Virus record (IMG/VR): IMGVR_UViG_3300027987_000212
Location: 121,328 to 185,327 of that record
Strand: one strand, 5' to 3'
Origin: a virus
DNA: 64,000 nt
The notes beneath the pieces were generated by a model. The model worked only from the letters and a program-made list of their open reading frames with translations. It did not search any database and was not told the origin of the DNA. Each line of letters begins with the position of its first letter. Positions within the stretch are counted from its first letter, which is position 1. Positions 42,681 to 50,722 of the stretch are shown piece by piece. A program made the position numbers and the translations under genes.

Positions 42681-43192
42681 CCCTCCGCTGGGAAGCCCTG
42701 CAAGGGCAACAGAACGCCGTCCTGCGCGAGCTCCCTCGAGTATACGGCTTCGGAAGTATGGCGAGCTTCGTCGAAGCACTGACGCGAGCAGAGGCGGCCA
42801 CCCCGATGCAGCCACCAAAATCACCTTCGGTACCATCGACGAAACTCGCTGCTGCGCGCAAAGGCGCAAAGGGACGACGTCTGTCGGATGCAGAACGCGC
42901 AGCAATCATCGAAGCGCTGAAGGGTGGGATGAAGGGGGTCGATGCCGTCAAGCACTTCGGGGTATCTTACCCGACAGTCCACGTCATGAAGCAAGAACTG
43001 GGTCTCGTGAAGGCGCGCGGACCAAAGACACCCCCTGGAGCTGCTGCAAAGAGCGCAACAACGAAAGCCCCGACAGCACAAACTACCGTGGCTCCCCCAA
43101 AGAAGGCTGCGCCTACGAAAAAAGTGATGCTCACGAAGCAATCCACCAAACCAGGCACCCTTCAACTGAGGAAGCCTAAGAAGTCAATATGA
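42647..43192 (+). CDS. HTH DNA-binding protein with Lys/Ala/Pro tail
   Basis: A 181-residue protein. Residues about 76-120, GRRLSDAERAAIIEALKGG and AVKHFGVSYPTVHVMKQEL, are a resolvase- or transposase-like HTH. The C-terminal 60 residues are an AKSATTKAP and PPKKAAPTKK tail like those of nucleoid-associated proteins. The N-terminus is helical. I infer a sequence-specific binder with a nonspecific basic tail. It may be a chromosome-organising or regulatory protein. Confidence 0.6.
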   Translation: MASKTTATESLALRWEALQGQQNAVLRELPRVYGFGSMASFVEALTRAEAATPMQPPKSPSVPSTKLAAARKGAKGRRLSDAERAAIIEALKGGMKGVDAVKHFGVSYPTVHVMKQELGLVKARGPKTPPGAAAKSATTKAPTAQTTVAPPKKAAPTKKVMLTKQSTKPGTLQLRKPKKSI

Positions 43193-43893
43193 GCACTCCC
43201 CTCGATACTGCACTCAATGCCATCCCTGAGGCAGTCCGGCCCCACATCGGTGCTCGCCAAGGCTACAGCGCCGCACAACTAGCCCGTACGGCCTTCTTCG
43301 GCGCCAATCCCGCAAGACACGGGTACCCCCACGACTGGGAAGCGCTGCCGCAAGAGTTGCGCAACTTCCTTACGGTATTCACCGTGGCGCTCCTCGACGA
43401 GGTCCACAGCAGAGGCCTGTACGGGTTTCCCGGTGCACTCGTCCTACCTCGAGAGGATACCGTGCAAGCACGTTGGGCCAACCATTCTGGTACCCCGTAT
43501 CAGTTCCTACTCAGCTGCCTGGACTTGGCTGTATTACTACCTGAGCCGCAAAAGTTTGTGTCTTGGGCGGTGCACAACGTGCAGCGCACCCCTGAAGGCG
43601 AAGGTATGGGACCGAGCATGGTTACGTACCCACAAGACAACAGCGACCGTTACGCCATCATCGCCGCCCAGATGCCCAAAGAGCTCGAGCTGTACGGGAA
43701 GGGCACCCTGTACTGCACCCTGGTTATCAACGAGCCTTGGGTATCCAAGAAAGTGCGCGCCCAAGAAGAACTCGACTCAGCTCGAGTATCCCTGGAGCGT
43801 GCAGAGGCCAACCTCGCCGATGCCCAGCACTCAGCCGAGTGCGCCCGAAAGAGGTTTGAAGATGCCGAGCAAGAGTACGCCAAAGCCACGTAA
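43189..43893 (+). CDS. Hypothetical protein with C-terminal coiled coil
   Basis: A 234-residue protein. Residues 1-185 look globular, with Tyr/Phe-rich segments. Residues 188-234 form a coiled coil (QEELDSARVSLERAEANLAD). The 3' end overlaps the next gene by 32 bases. No family recognised. Confidence 0.6.
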   Translation: MSTPLDTALNAIPEAVRPHIGARQGYSAAQLARTAFFGANPARHGYPHDWEALPQELRNFLTVFTVALLDEVHSRGLYGFPGALVLPREDTVQARWANHSGTPYQFLLSCLDLAVLLPEPQKFVSWAVHNVQRTPEGEGMGPSMVTYPQDNSDRYAIIAAQMPKELELYGKGTLYCTLVINEPWVSKKVRAQEELDSARVSLERAEANLADAQHSAECARKRFEDAEQEYAKAT

Positions 43894-44122
43894 CCCAACC
43901 ATCCACCTCACCTACGTCGCCAACGTTGGCGAAGAGAAAACGTACAGATACAGCGACATCAAGTGGGCTCGACAGCGAGCCCACAAACTCGTCACCGCCA
44001 GCCCAAGAGAGGACATCGATGGCTACGCCGTACACCCCGTCCACGGAGGATGCCTGTTCTTCCGGGGGACCACATTCCAAGAACTCTTCCCCGCAGGCAA
44101 GCCGGTGCTGCCCAAATTGTGA
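43862..44122 (+). CDS. Small basic hypothetical protein
   Basis: An 86-residue protein with AGAGGTTTGAAG before the ATG. Strand-helix-strand pattern (IHLTYVANVGEEKTYRYSD). It shares 104 bases with the next gene in another frame. Function unknown. Confidence 0.55.
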   Translation: MPSKSTPKPRNPTIHLTYVANVGEEKTYRYSDIKWARQRAHKLVTASPREDIDGYAVHPVHGGCLFFRGTTFQELFPAGKPVLPKL

Positions 44123-44294
44123 TAGGTACCTAGTTCTCGTCACCGAGCACGAGGCTACTATCTACGCACTGCAGCGCCAACTTCAGCTAGCGCATGAAGC
44201 CATCAAGCAGCTCAACAAGAGCCTAGCTGAAGCTTCTGCCCTCTCAGGTCAGCTGAGTGAGATACCGGACAACTTGAAAAGGGGTACCAGGTAG
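44019..44294 (+). CDS. Small Cys-containing coiled-coil protein
   Basis: A 91-residue frame. ATG at 44019 follows GAGGA at good spacing. CCPNC near residue 33 is half of a zinc ribbon, and residues 45-80 are a coiled coil (ATIYALQRQLQLAHEAIKQL). The first 28 residues overlap the previous gene and are less convincing, so the true start could differ. Confidence 0.45.
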   Translation: MATPYTPSTEDACSSGGPHSKNSSPQASRCCPNCDRYLVLVTEHEATIYALQRQLQLAHEAIKQLNKSLAEASALSGQLSEIPDNLKRGTR

Positions 44295-44308
44295 GGCAGC
44301 CTAGTAGC

Positions 44309-44539
44309 ATGTTCCCTTCTTGGATAGAAGTAGCTGCACTATTCGCTGCCACCCTACTTGGTACGCTCGTCGGCCGTATCACGGCCAATCCACAGCCCCC
44401 TACGCCACACCCACTGCGTCGCCGCGACCTCATCGTGGTGACAGTGTCCCGTGTGCGTAGGGGGCGCCGTTGGGGCAAAAACTTTCGCTGCACAGTCTGC
44501 GGACATAGCGGCTGGATGCCGGACCGCCGAGTGCACTAG
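44309..44539 (+). CDS. Small membrane protein with CxxC
   Basis: A 76-residue protein. One transmembrane helix (residues 4-24, SWIEVAALFAATLLGTLVGR), then a basic segment and CTVC. No classical signal peptidase site. Probably an inner-membrane protein of unknown role. Confidence 0.55.
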   Translation: MFPSWIEVAALFAATLLGTLVGRITANPQPPTPHPLRRRDLIVVTVSRVRRGRRWGKNFRCTVCGHSGWMPDRRVH

Positions 44540-44547
44540 GAGGCGCC

Positions 44548-44769
44548 GTGGCCAAGAGAACGTACTGGCCCAAAACCCACTTTGCCGACCACACCACCGG
44601 TAAGACCTTCTGCGGGCTACCACTCACCTCGAAACGACTCACTACCGATTCTGAGGATGAGTGTAACTGCGACCGCTGCCAGGCGAGCGACACTCGTCGA
44701 ATGCTCGAGAGTTACCAACGTGAACAAGCAGCATTGCCGCCAGAGAAACGCGATAACTACGAAGGGTAA
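44548..44769 (+). CDS. Small zinc-binding protein
   Basis: A 73-residue protein with GTG start eight bases after AGGAGG. FCGLPL and CNCDRC give three or four possible zinc ligands, and an HF-x-x-H element lies near the N-terminus. The layout resembles small phage zinc-finger proteins with unknown targets. Confidence 0.6.
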   Translation: MAKRTYWPKTHFADHTTGKTFCGLPLTSKRLTTDSEDECNCDRCQASDTRRMLESYQREQAALPPEKRDNYEG

Positions 44770-44771
44770 CC

Positions 44772-45008
44772 ATGCCGTACGTAATCAAAGACAACCAATC
44801 CAAGACGTTCTACAGCTCCTGGAGTGCCATTGGCCCCTGCTTCGGCGCTAGTCTGCAGCACGCAGCTAGCTTTCCCACCAAAGTAGCTGCAGTGAAGCTG
44901 ATGGGTCAGCACAGTATTGCCTTCGTACGCAGCACTGTGAAGGAGTTCGTCCTCGACGATACCAAGAAGCGGCGCATCAAACAGGCACCCATCAAGAAAG
45001 CTCGTTAG
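44772..45008 (+). CDS. Small basic hypothetical protein
   Basis: A 78-residue protein with a strand-rich start and a strongly basic C-terminus (DDTKKRRIKQAPIKKAR). It is two bases from each neighbour. The basic tail suggests nucleic-acid contact. Confidence 0.55.
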   Translation: MPYVIKDNQSKTFYSSWSAIGPCFGASLQHAASFPTKVAAVKLMGQHSIAFVRSTVKEFVLDDTKKRRIKQAPIKKAR

Positions 45009-45009
45009 C

Positions 45010-45627
45010 ATGTCCTTCAACACCATCGCCATTGACTTCGATGGCGTTCTTCACCAGCACAAAGCCCCCTACACCGTCCCTGAGGAAGTCAACGATACAC
45101 CTACACCCGGCGCACTCACCGCAGTACACGCCTACCATAAGGCGGGGCTTGAGGTTGTAGTTATCACTACTCGAGCCTGCGCCCCAAAAGGCAAGCGGGC
45201 AGTAGAGGAGTGGCTAGCTCTCCACAAGTTTCCGCCGCTAGAGGTAACTGCAACCAAGCTTCACGCAGCCGCCTACATTGACGACCGAGCCTTCCTATTC
45301 ACTGGGCGCAACTGGCCGACTGTCAAAGACATACGTCAGTTCAGACCTTGGAACAAACGCTCGAGTCGTCCCGCGTATCTACGTCGCTATCCAGATGTCG
45401 GCATCGATTGGGCCGAAGAAGGAACTACTGACTACACCGTCTGGTCCTGGTCCTCTGCAGTCGCTTTCGACGGTCGACGTCTGCTAGCCAAGGACGCGGC
45501 TAACGCCCACTTGTTCGGGCACAGGTATCTCGAGCACGTCCTACTCAATCTGCCCGAACTTCCAGAAGGGCAGTATACCCTGACCTTCCAACTCGTACGC
45601 ACCAACCAAGAAAGCTCCGAGCAATGA
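45010..45627 (+). CDS. HAD-superfamily hydrolase with extra C-terminal domain
   Basis: A 205-residue protein. Residues 7-13 IDFDGVL give the nucleophile Asp9 and acid Asp11, VVVITTR (49-55) is motif II, KLHA (about 84-87) may supply the motif III lysine and YIDDRAF (90-96) motif IV. The compact HAD core of about 115 residues resembles phage phosphatases of the PNKP or 5'-nucleotidase type. Residues 116-205 are a separate beta-rich domain of unknown role. Substrate unknown. Confidence 0.7.
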   Translation: MSFNTIAIDFDGVLHQHKAPYTVPEEVNDTPTPGALTAVHAYHKAGLEVVVITTRACAPKGKRAVEEWLALHKFPPLEVTATKLHAAAYIDDRAFLFTGRNWPTVKDIRQFRPWNKRSSRPAYLRRYPDVGIDWAEEGTTDYTVWSWSSAVAFDGRRLLAKDAANAHLFGHRYLEHVLLNLPELPEGQYTLTFQLVRTNQESSEQ

Positions 45628-46439
45628 GCACTATTGATGCGAATTACACCGAAGTCATCACCGTGCGAAACGGTAAGTGCGTCCCAACAGCTCGCTACAG
45701 AAATCGTACAGGGGTGGGTACCGCTCTGCTGCAAGCCTTGAGGACTAAGTACGGGGACCGTATCAAGGCACGCCCCGAAACAACGGACCTCGTGCTGTTA
45801 CTGCGCTTCTGCGCAGCAGACTTGGCAGACGTACTCCTCCCTGAGGAGGCCAACTTGTTGACCTTCTGTATGCCTCGAAGCCTCCTGGCGCTGAAGGATG
45901 TGCCCGTCTTCATCGAGTCGGTCAGACGCGCAGAAGCAACCATTCTGTGGTCGCTAACCAACTACTGGCCTGACATCGTGACGCATATCGAGACTACGCT
46001 GCGCATGGACAACGCTGGAGAAGTACAGGCCTTCGGCCTGTACATTCCGCATATGCACGATGGGCAGCTACTGGAGAATCCTTGGGAGGTACCCATCAGA
46101 GACAACGAAGGACTCGTACAAATGAGGCCATACGATATTGGCCGCGACCATGCCCACCTGTTCGAGCCGATGCTTCCGCTAAAGCCCGCAGACGACCCCG
46201 CAGCCCCTACCAAGGAAACTACGTTCACCACTCTCACCATAGACAAGGTAGAGCACGTCTCCCTGGGACTACAGGAGCCGCCCGTATCCTGGGCTACGCA
46301 ACGTTGCTACCTCCTGCAGAGCACCTCTCCCGACTCCACTGCGCTGGACAGCTGTCACATACCAACCCACATCTTTGGGCGCAAGCTACTTCCACCAGGT
46401 ACACGTATCAAGTTAACAATCATGCCCGATGAGGGATAA
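45624..46439 (+). CDS. Hypothetical protein
   Basis: A 271-residue protein coupled by ATGA to the HAD gene. The N-terminal half is helical, and the C-terminal half strand-rich (TTFTTLTIDKVEHVSLGL). The 3' end overlaps promoter 5. No family recognised. Confidence 0.6.
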   Translation: MSTIDANYTEVITVRNGKCVPTARYRNRTGVGTALLQALRTKYGDRIKARPETTDLVLLLRFCAADLADVLLPEEANLLTFCMPRSLLALKDVPVFIESVRRAEATILWSLTNYWPDIVTHIETTLRMDNAGEVQAFGLYIPHMHDGQLLENPWEVPIRDNEGLVQMRPYDIGRDHAHLFEPMLPLKPADDPAAPTKETTFTTLTIDKVEHVSLGLQEPPVSWATQRCYLLQSTSPDSTALDSCHIPTHIFGRKLLPPGTRIKLTIMPDEG

Positions 46440-46450
46440 GTACTGTAGAG
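46413..46450 (+). promoter_or_regulatory. GATAAG-type promoter 5
   Basis: TTAA, 15 bases, AGGGATAAG, then TACTGTAGAGGACAC. It lies over the stop codon of the upstream gene, and AGAGGA is also the ribosome site of the Nudix gene at 46456. Confidence 0.6.
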
Positions 46451-46455
46451 GACAC

Positions 46456-46923
46456 ATGAACCAATCCATTCCTGTGTACGTAATAGGTTTTGCCTTCACC
46501 GAAGACCTGCGTGGCGTAGTCCTAGTGAAGAAGAACCACCCGGACTTCTTCAAAGACAAGTGGACTGGTATCGGCGGCCGCCCCAACGGGCCCTCCGAGT
46601 GCTTACTGCACGCAATGCGCCGAGAATTTCTGGAAGAAACCGGGATTCAGCTATCGGCCTGGCTGCGCGTCTGCACGGTACACTTCGACGATAGGACGCT
46701 CGTCTGCTACGCCGCCCGCCTCACAGGCGTCCACGCGCTACCTCCCACAAACGACGTGGGCGAAGAACTGATGTTCGCAGACTACCGCACCAAGCTCGCA
46801 GTCACTGAGGACACCCCTTGGTTGATGGAGATGGCGAAAGCCCGTATCGCGTGCACTATGTACGCATCCAGCGATTGGCCACTCACTATTTATACTAACG
46901 AAATGACACCAGTTAACCTATAG
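46456..46923 (+). CDS. Nudix hydrolase
   Basis: A 155-residue protein. The Nudix box spans residues 40-64: GGRPNGPSE, seven residues, REFLEETGI. Glu48, Arg56, Glu57, Glu60 and Glu61 are in place, and the glycine-to-glutamate spacing is one residue longer than the canonical GX5E. It hydrolyses a nucleoside diphosphate linked to another group. Possible roles include nucleotide sanitising, NAD or cap-like RNA metabolism. First gene after promoter 5. Confidence 0.8.
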   Translation: MNQSIPVYVIGFAFTEDLRGVVLVKKNHPDFFKDKWTGIGGRPNGPSECLLHAMRREFLEETGIQLSAWLRVCTVHFDDRTLVCYAARLTGVHALPPTNDVGEELMFADYRTKLAVTEDTPWLMEMAKARIACTMYASSDWPLTIYTNEMTPVNL

Positions 46924-46931
46924 GATCAACT

Positions 46932-48407
46932 ATGGTACCAGCGATTCCTCCGCCAGCTTTTGTCGACAATCACCAGCTCCTGTCTCTGGAAGCAGCGCAG
47001 CTGATGCTCAAGGGCACTCAGTTCACCAAACGCGACCCAAAACCCGGTGACAACCACACAGTCTACCGCTGCGGGCATGCGATGCTCGTGCTCCACCTAC
47101 CCGACGCCAAGTGGACAGCACTCACTACACATCTTAACGACATCGCCACCTTCCATCAAAACAGTACGCAGTGGCACGCAACCGCCGCAGATGCCTACAA
47201 TACTGCATACGCACGCTCTCGCTTATTTAGGGAAGCAATGCGAGAAGCTCGAGAGAGCCCCGAACAAACCAACCACCCCAACCAATCTTCCTTCACGGTA
47301 GACGGGCTGCTGTTTTCAAAGAGTACTGCGGTGCTCCTCGATGGATTAGAACAGTTCTCCCATGGCGGGATGAGTCTCTTCCGACGTACTACAGACTCCG
47401 CATGGGCACCAGCCCTTGCTGGTGGGCGCTGTGCGGGCTGGGCGCCCACCCCCGAGAAGGCCCTAACCAAGGGGCGCGCCAACCCCGCCTTCGAACAGGA
47501 GTACCAAGAAGCACGCCTATCCCTCCTCAGTAAGGAGGCCCAAGCAGGTACAAAGGAGTACCCGCCGCCTCATCTGTTGAAGTACATTCGTGGGGTGCCC
47601 TTCACCGGGTCACCCGTGCCGAACATAACGGGGCGCGCTCCTTGCGCAGTCCGTTGGAGCTTAGCTGGGCACGACCCCGTACTAGTCAACAACCTCAAGC
47701 ACAAGCGTTGGGCACACAACGGGCGCGGAGACTATGCCACAGCAGAAGAACTCTTCGACCACCTTTGGTCACACGACTTGGTGTTCGCTAATAGTGTGAA
47801 GGACTGGCGTACCTCCGACCTCGGACACTTCCACGCCGTTAGTGTCTTCGACGGTGAGGGCGACCTGCTGCTATTCCTGGGCACGCGCAACCCAGACAAC
47901 AACGAACTCTGCGAGGTGGTCTACGGGGCATCCTTCACGCACCCGAGCTACCCAAACTTGCCCCACATCAAAGCCACTCGGCTGGACTTCAACGACTCCT
48001 GGTCGTTTGGGCGCCATACAGGCGGCGGGACTTGGTTGATGGCCCCAAACCGTTCGACGGCGCAGCAAGCGTTCGACGCAGCCCTCGAGCAACCAGAATT
48101 TCGTGACGCAGTGCACCAGCTCAAGCGAGCAGGCGGCCTGGCCTACTACCGCCGCAATCACCTCGTTGAGCCTCCCGAGACGCCCGCCCCGCCGACACCC
48201 GTCAGCGACTCGCCGCCCAACTCCGCGGCCGTTGCCTGTCTGCACTGTGGCGCCACCGAGCCACACGTACGCCTGTTCTCCGTTCCCGAAGGCTTCCTAT
48301 GCGGGGACCACGCCGTCCTCGACCGGGTACCGGCCGTCGCCGGCCGTCTCTGCACTCCACCCTACCACCAAAATCTGGCCCACCCCGCGAAGGACCCCAA
48401 GGGATGA
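46932..48407 (+). CDS. Large hypothetical protein with C-terminal zinc finger
   Basis: A 491-residue protein, among the largest in the accessory arm. The bulk is globular with many Trp and His residues. After a Pro-rich linker (residues about 415-435), CLHCGATEPH and FLCGDH form a CxxC ... CxxH zinc finger. No enzyme motif recognised. It overlaps the next gene by ATGA. Confidence 0.6.
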   Translation: MVPAIPPPAFVDNHQLLSLEAAQLMLKGTQFTKRDPKPGDNHTVYRCGHAMLVLHLPDAKWTALTTHLNDIATFHQNSTQWHATAADAYNTAYARSRLFREAMREARESPEQTNHPNQSSFTVDGLLFSKSTAVLLDGLEQFSHGGMSLFRRTTDSAWAPALAGGRCAGWAPTPEKALTKGRANPAFEQEYQEARLSLLSKEAQAGTKEYPPPHLLKYIRGVPFTGSPVPNITGRAPCAVRWSLAGHDPVLVNNLKHKRWAHNGRGDYATAEELFDHLWSHDLVFANSVKDWRTSDLGHFHAVSVFDGEGDLLLFLGTRNPDNNELCEVVYGASFTHPSYPNLPHIKATRLDFNDSWSFGRHTGGGTWLMAPNRSTAQQAFDAALEQPEFRDAVHQLKRAGGLAYYRRNHLVEPPETPAPPTPVSDSPPNSAAVACLHCGATEPHVRLFSVPEGFLCGDHAVLDRVPAVAGRLCTPPYHQNLAHPAKDPKG

Positions 48408-49261
48408 CAACCTCGCCGCCCACCAAGATGACCCCCTGCCCCGCGTGCGGCGAGGTGGGGGAGTCCGACTTCGAGGAGACCTACCTCACCTGCCCTGAAT
48501 GCGGGCATGAGTGGGAAGTGTTCCCCGACCCCACCGCACTCACACGTACAGAGCTACTCGCAGCGGTGCAGTCGCTTCAGGAGCAGCTCGCGTCCATGAA
48601 GTGGAGAAGTCTGCTCGTTGCCGTGGCCCGCGCCATCGGTTCGACAAGCATGGTTTTGTCAGAGCTGCCCGGTGAGGTCAAGAAGAGAATCAAACAAGAC
48701 AACGATGCTCTGACGAAGGCGAGGGCGTTGGTACAGTTGCTCCAAGGAGAAAACGCCTACCTTCGGCAACAACTCAAAAAACATGAGGCGGTAGACCCCG
48801 TACTTGCACAGTGCTCGCCGGCCGACCTACTGCCGTTGGTACAACGTAGCAACATAGACCTCGCCGCCTCGTGGGATGCGTGGAGGCCTGACCTCAACGC
48901 AGCAACGACTGATGTCGATGGTAAACCTCCAGGACTCACTACGGCTGTGGTGCGCACAGGAAAACAGGCAAGCGCATTCTACGTCCCTCAACTGAAGCAA
49001 CAGCAAGCACTACTCACGTTTCTTCGTCTGCTACCCGCACCTCCACAGAATCTGAGCGACGAAGAACTGTACGCACTACGCGACAGGTTCCCTCAGGCAA
49101 ACATGTGGGTCCGTGCTTGCATCTCTGCAGCCACACTCCACGTACTCGAGCTGGGGGACGGCACAGTTCTACTGCCCGACGGCTCGCGCCATGTAATAGA
49201 CCCAGGCACCCAGGTGCGTGATACCGACGAAAACCCGCGACCCTCGGAGCGCCATCCATGA
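48404..49261 (+). CDS. PhnA-like zinc ribbon with helical domain
   Basis: A 285-residue protein. Residues 12-37, CPACGEVGESDF and TCPECGHEW, are a zinc ribbon of the PhnA N-terminal type. A long coiled coil follows (LLQGENAYLRQQLKKHEAVD), then an alpha/beta region. PhnA-like ribbons occur as nucleic-acid or protein-binding modules. The role here is unknown. Confidence 0.6.
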   Translation: MTTSPPTKMTPCPACGEVGESDFEETYLTCPECGHEWEVFPDPTALTRTELLAAVQSLQEQLASMKWRSLLVAVARAIGSTSMVLSELPGEVKKRIKQDNDALTKARALVQLLQGENAYLRQQLKKHEAVDPVLAQCSPADLLPLVQRSNIDLAASWDAWRPDLNAATTDVDGKPPGLTTAVVRTGKQASAFYVPQLKQQQALLTFLRLLPAPPQNLSDEELYALRDRFPQANMWVRACISAATLHVLELGDGTVLLPDGSRHVIDPGTQVRDTDENPRPSERHP

Positions 49262-49752
49262 CTACGCAAGAACAACCAAAGCCCGTCAAGTGTCCCATTT
49301 GCAAGTCAGCTGAGTGCGCAACGCTGAAACAGCCCAAGGGCTCTGGCATGCTGCACGAGTTCCTCGCGCGCATGCATTGCTACAAGACCATGGGACTCAA
49401 CCACCGTGCGCACATTGCCATGCTACAGCAGGCGTTCATCTTCCTGGATACCCTGCAGACGCTTCCACAGGCGTTGCAGAAAGCGTTGAGGGATGACCTA
49501 CGCGACGAGTACCCTGTGCTGCACGTCGCCAGCCTCTTGAGCAAGTTGTACGGACATGTCCAGCGCCAGACCAAGTGCAGTGAAGGCTGCGAAGCTATCA
49601 CAGGCTACCAAGACGTCATCGTACCATATGCACCGGAGCGCGCCGTACTCACCTACGCACAGCTCAAACTAGTAGCAGAAGACCAAGGCGTCGCCCTCGA
49701 ACCTGGAGCTACCCTCGACATCGTGTACGCCGTAGTAAAGAGGCGAACATGA
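49258..49752 (+). CDS. Cys-rich hypothetical protein
   Basis: A 164-residue protein. CPICKSAEC near the N-terminus and CSEGC near residue 108 may together bind zinc. The middle is helical (HIAMLQQAFIFLDTLQTLPQ). It is coupled by ATGA on both sides. Confidence 0.55.
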   Translation: MTTQEQPKPVKCPICKSAECATLKQPKGSGMLHEFLARMHCYKTMGLNHRAHIAMLQQAFIFLDTLQTLPQALQKALRDDLRDEYPVLHVASLLSKLYGHVQRQTKCSEGCEAITGYQDVIVPYAPERAVLTYAQLKLVAEDQGVALEPGATLDIVYAVVKRRT

Positions 49753-50045
49753 CCAGCCCCTCCGAGAAAGAGGTGAATTACGTACTAGCACCGGCGCGCT
49801 GGGGACTTTGGAGCATGTTCGGGATAGGCCTGCTCACAGGCCTCGTGGCTGGCTCTCTGTGGACCCTAAGAGGCGCGCGAGAAAAGGACCCAGCAGCACC
49901 CTGCCCTCCTACAGGCTTCGAGATGCCGGCGGAAGAGGCCCATCGTTGCCCCTGCAAGGAGCCACGCGTACTACAGCGCGTACCAGGCACACGTGACCCC
50001 GACGCACGCTACCACTGCGACTTCCCTCGAGTGCAAAAGCAATAA
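49749..50045 (+). CDS. Small membrane protein
   Basis: A 98-residue protein with one transmembrane helix at residues 20-40 (WSMFGIGLLTGLVAGSLWTL). The soluble part contains three Cys near CPCKEP. It is the last gene before a strong terminator. A role in the cell envelope is likely but unspecified. Confidence 0.6.
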   Translation: MTSPSEKEVNYVLAPARWGLWSMFGIGLLTGLVAGSLWTLRGAREKDPAAPCPPTGFEMPAEEAHRCPCKEPRVLQRVPGTRDPDARYHCDFPRVQKQ

Positions 50046-50106
50046 GCACCACCAAGACGTTACCAACCTGCATAGCATGTCTGAGCGGTGTGGTTGGTAG
50101 TGGGGA

Positions 50107-50135
50107 GGGCCCGGGAAACCGGGCCCTTTCTTTTT
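50107..50135 (+). terminator. Strong intrinsic terminator
   Basis: GGGCCCGG, loop GAAA, CCGGGCCC, then TTTCTTTTT. A perfect 8-bp GC stem with a T run, 61 bases after the stop at 50045 and just before promoter 6. Confidence 0.92.
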
Positions 50136-50140
50136 GCCCC

Positions 50141-50178
50141 GCAAATGAGGTAGTAATCCGGAGATAACAGTAATGAAG
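50141..50178 (+). promoter_or_regulatory. GATAAG-type promoter 6
   Basis: GCAA, 15 bases, GGAGATAAC, then AGTAATGAAGGAG. It begins six bases after the preceding terminator. The gene at 50188 follows with AAGGAG as ribosome site. Confidence 0.6.
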
Positions 50179-50187
50179 GAGTACTCC

Positions 50188-50445
50188 ATGCAAAACACCC
50201 AGCCCAACCAACCCATCAAACCGTGGCGACACCGCAAAGGGGCGGAGCAACCCCCGCCCGCACCCAACGGACCCATGGCCAAGGTGTTCGATTGGCTTGC
50301 CGACAAGAAGGTGCACAACCTCACCGAGCTGGCACCTCTCTCGAACTCCATGCGGTGCACTATCTCCAACCTTGCTCTGCGCGGCCGCATCATCAGCCTC
50401 GGGGAAGGTGACTACCGTTTACCAAGAAAGCGTGAGCAGAAGTGA
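50188..50445 (+). CDS. Small winged-HTH protein
   Basis: An 85-residue protein. The ATG at 50188 is chosen because AAGGAG lies at ideal distance. Residues 30-80, VFDWLADKKVHNLTELAPLS and MRCTISNLALRGRIISLGEG, are a compact winged helix. It heads a two-gene unit between two terminators. Likely a transcription regulator. Confidence 0.65.
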   Translation: MQNTQPNQPIKPWRHRKGAEQPPPAPNGPMAKVFDWLADKKVHNLTELAPLSNSMRCTISNLALRGRIISLGEGDYRLPRKREQK

Positions 50446-50660
50446 ACCCGCCACCGAACTTCGTGCACCCAGTCACAACTTTCCTCGGGTACGTAGTGGG
50501 TACCATGGTTCTGCTGCACGGCATCCGCAAACTCCAAAGCACCCGGCCGGTGCCGGAGTCAGCGCCGTTCTACCCAGGGGGTAAGCGCTATCGCGTCATT
50601 GACGTCCAAGCAGACCCAGCTACACACAAAGTCACATACACCCTCGAGGTGGACCACTGA
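50442..50660 (+). CDS. Small membrane protein
   Basis: A 72-residue protein with GTG start overlapping the previous stop. One transmembrane helix at residues 9-26 (HPVTTFLGYVVGTMVLLHG) and a short strand-rich domain after it. Function unknown. Confidence 0.6.
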   Translation: MNPPPNFVHPVTTFLGYVVGTMVLLHGIRKLQSTRPVPESAPFYPGGKRYRVIDVQADPATHKVTYTLEVDH

Positions 50661-50688
50661 AGAAGGCCCCGCTAGGGGCCTTCTTTTT
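50661..50688 (+). terminator. Strong intrinsic terminator
   Basis: AGAAGGCCCC, loop GCTA, GGGGCCTTCT, then TTTT. It starts at the base after the stop at 50660. Confidence 0.92.
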
Positions 50689-50717
50689 GCCCAGTAACCA
50701 GAGACAAGTACTACGCA
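50681..50717 (+). promoter_or_regulatory. Degenerate GATAAG-type promoter
   Basis: AGAGACAAG then TACTACGCAG, with GACAA in place of GATAA and no GCAA-like element at the expected distance. The downstream TACTACG part is conserved, so it may be a weakened copy driving 50723. Confidence 0.35.
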
Positions 50718-50722
50718 GCCCT

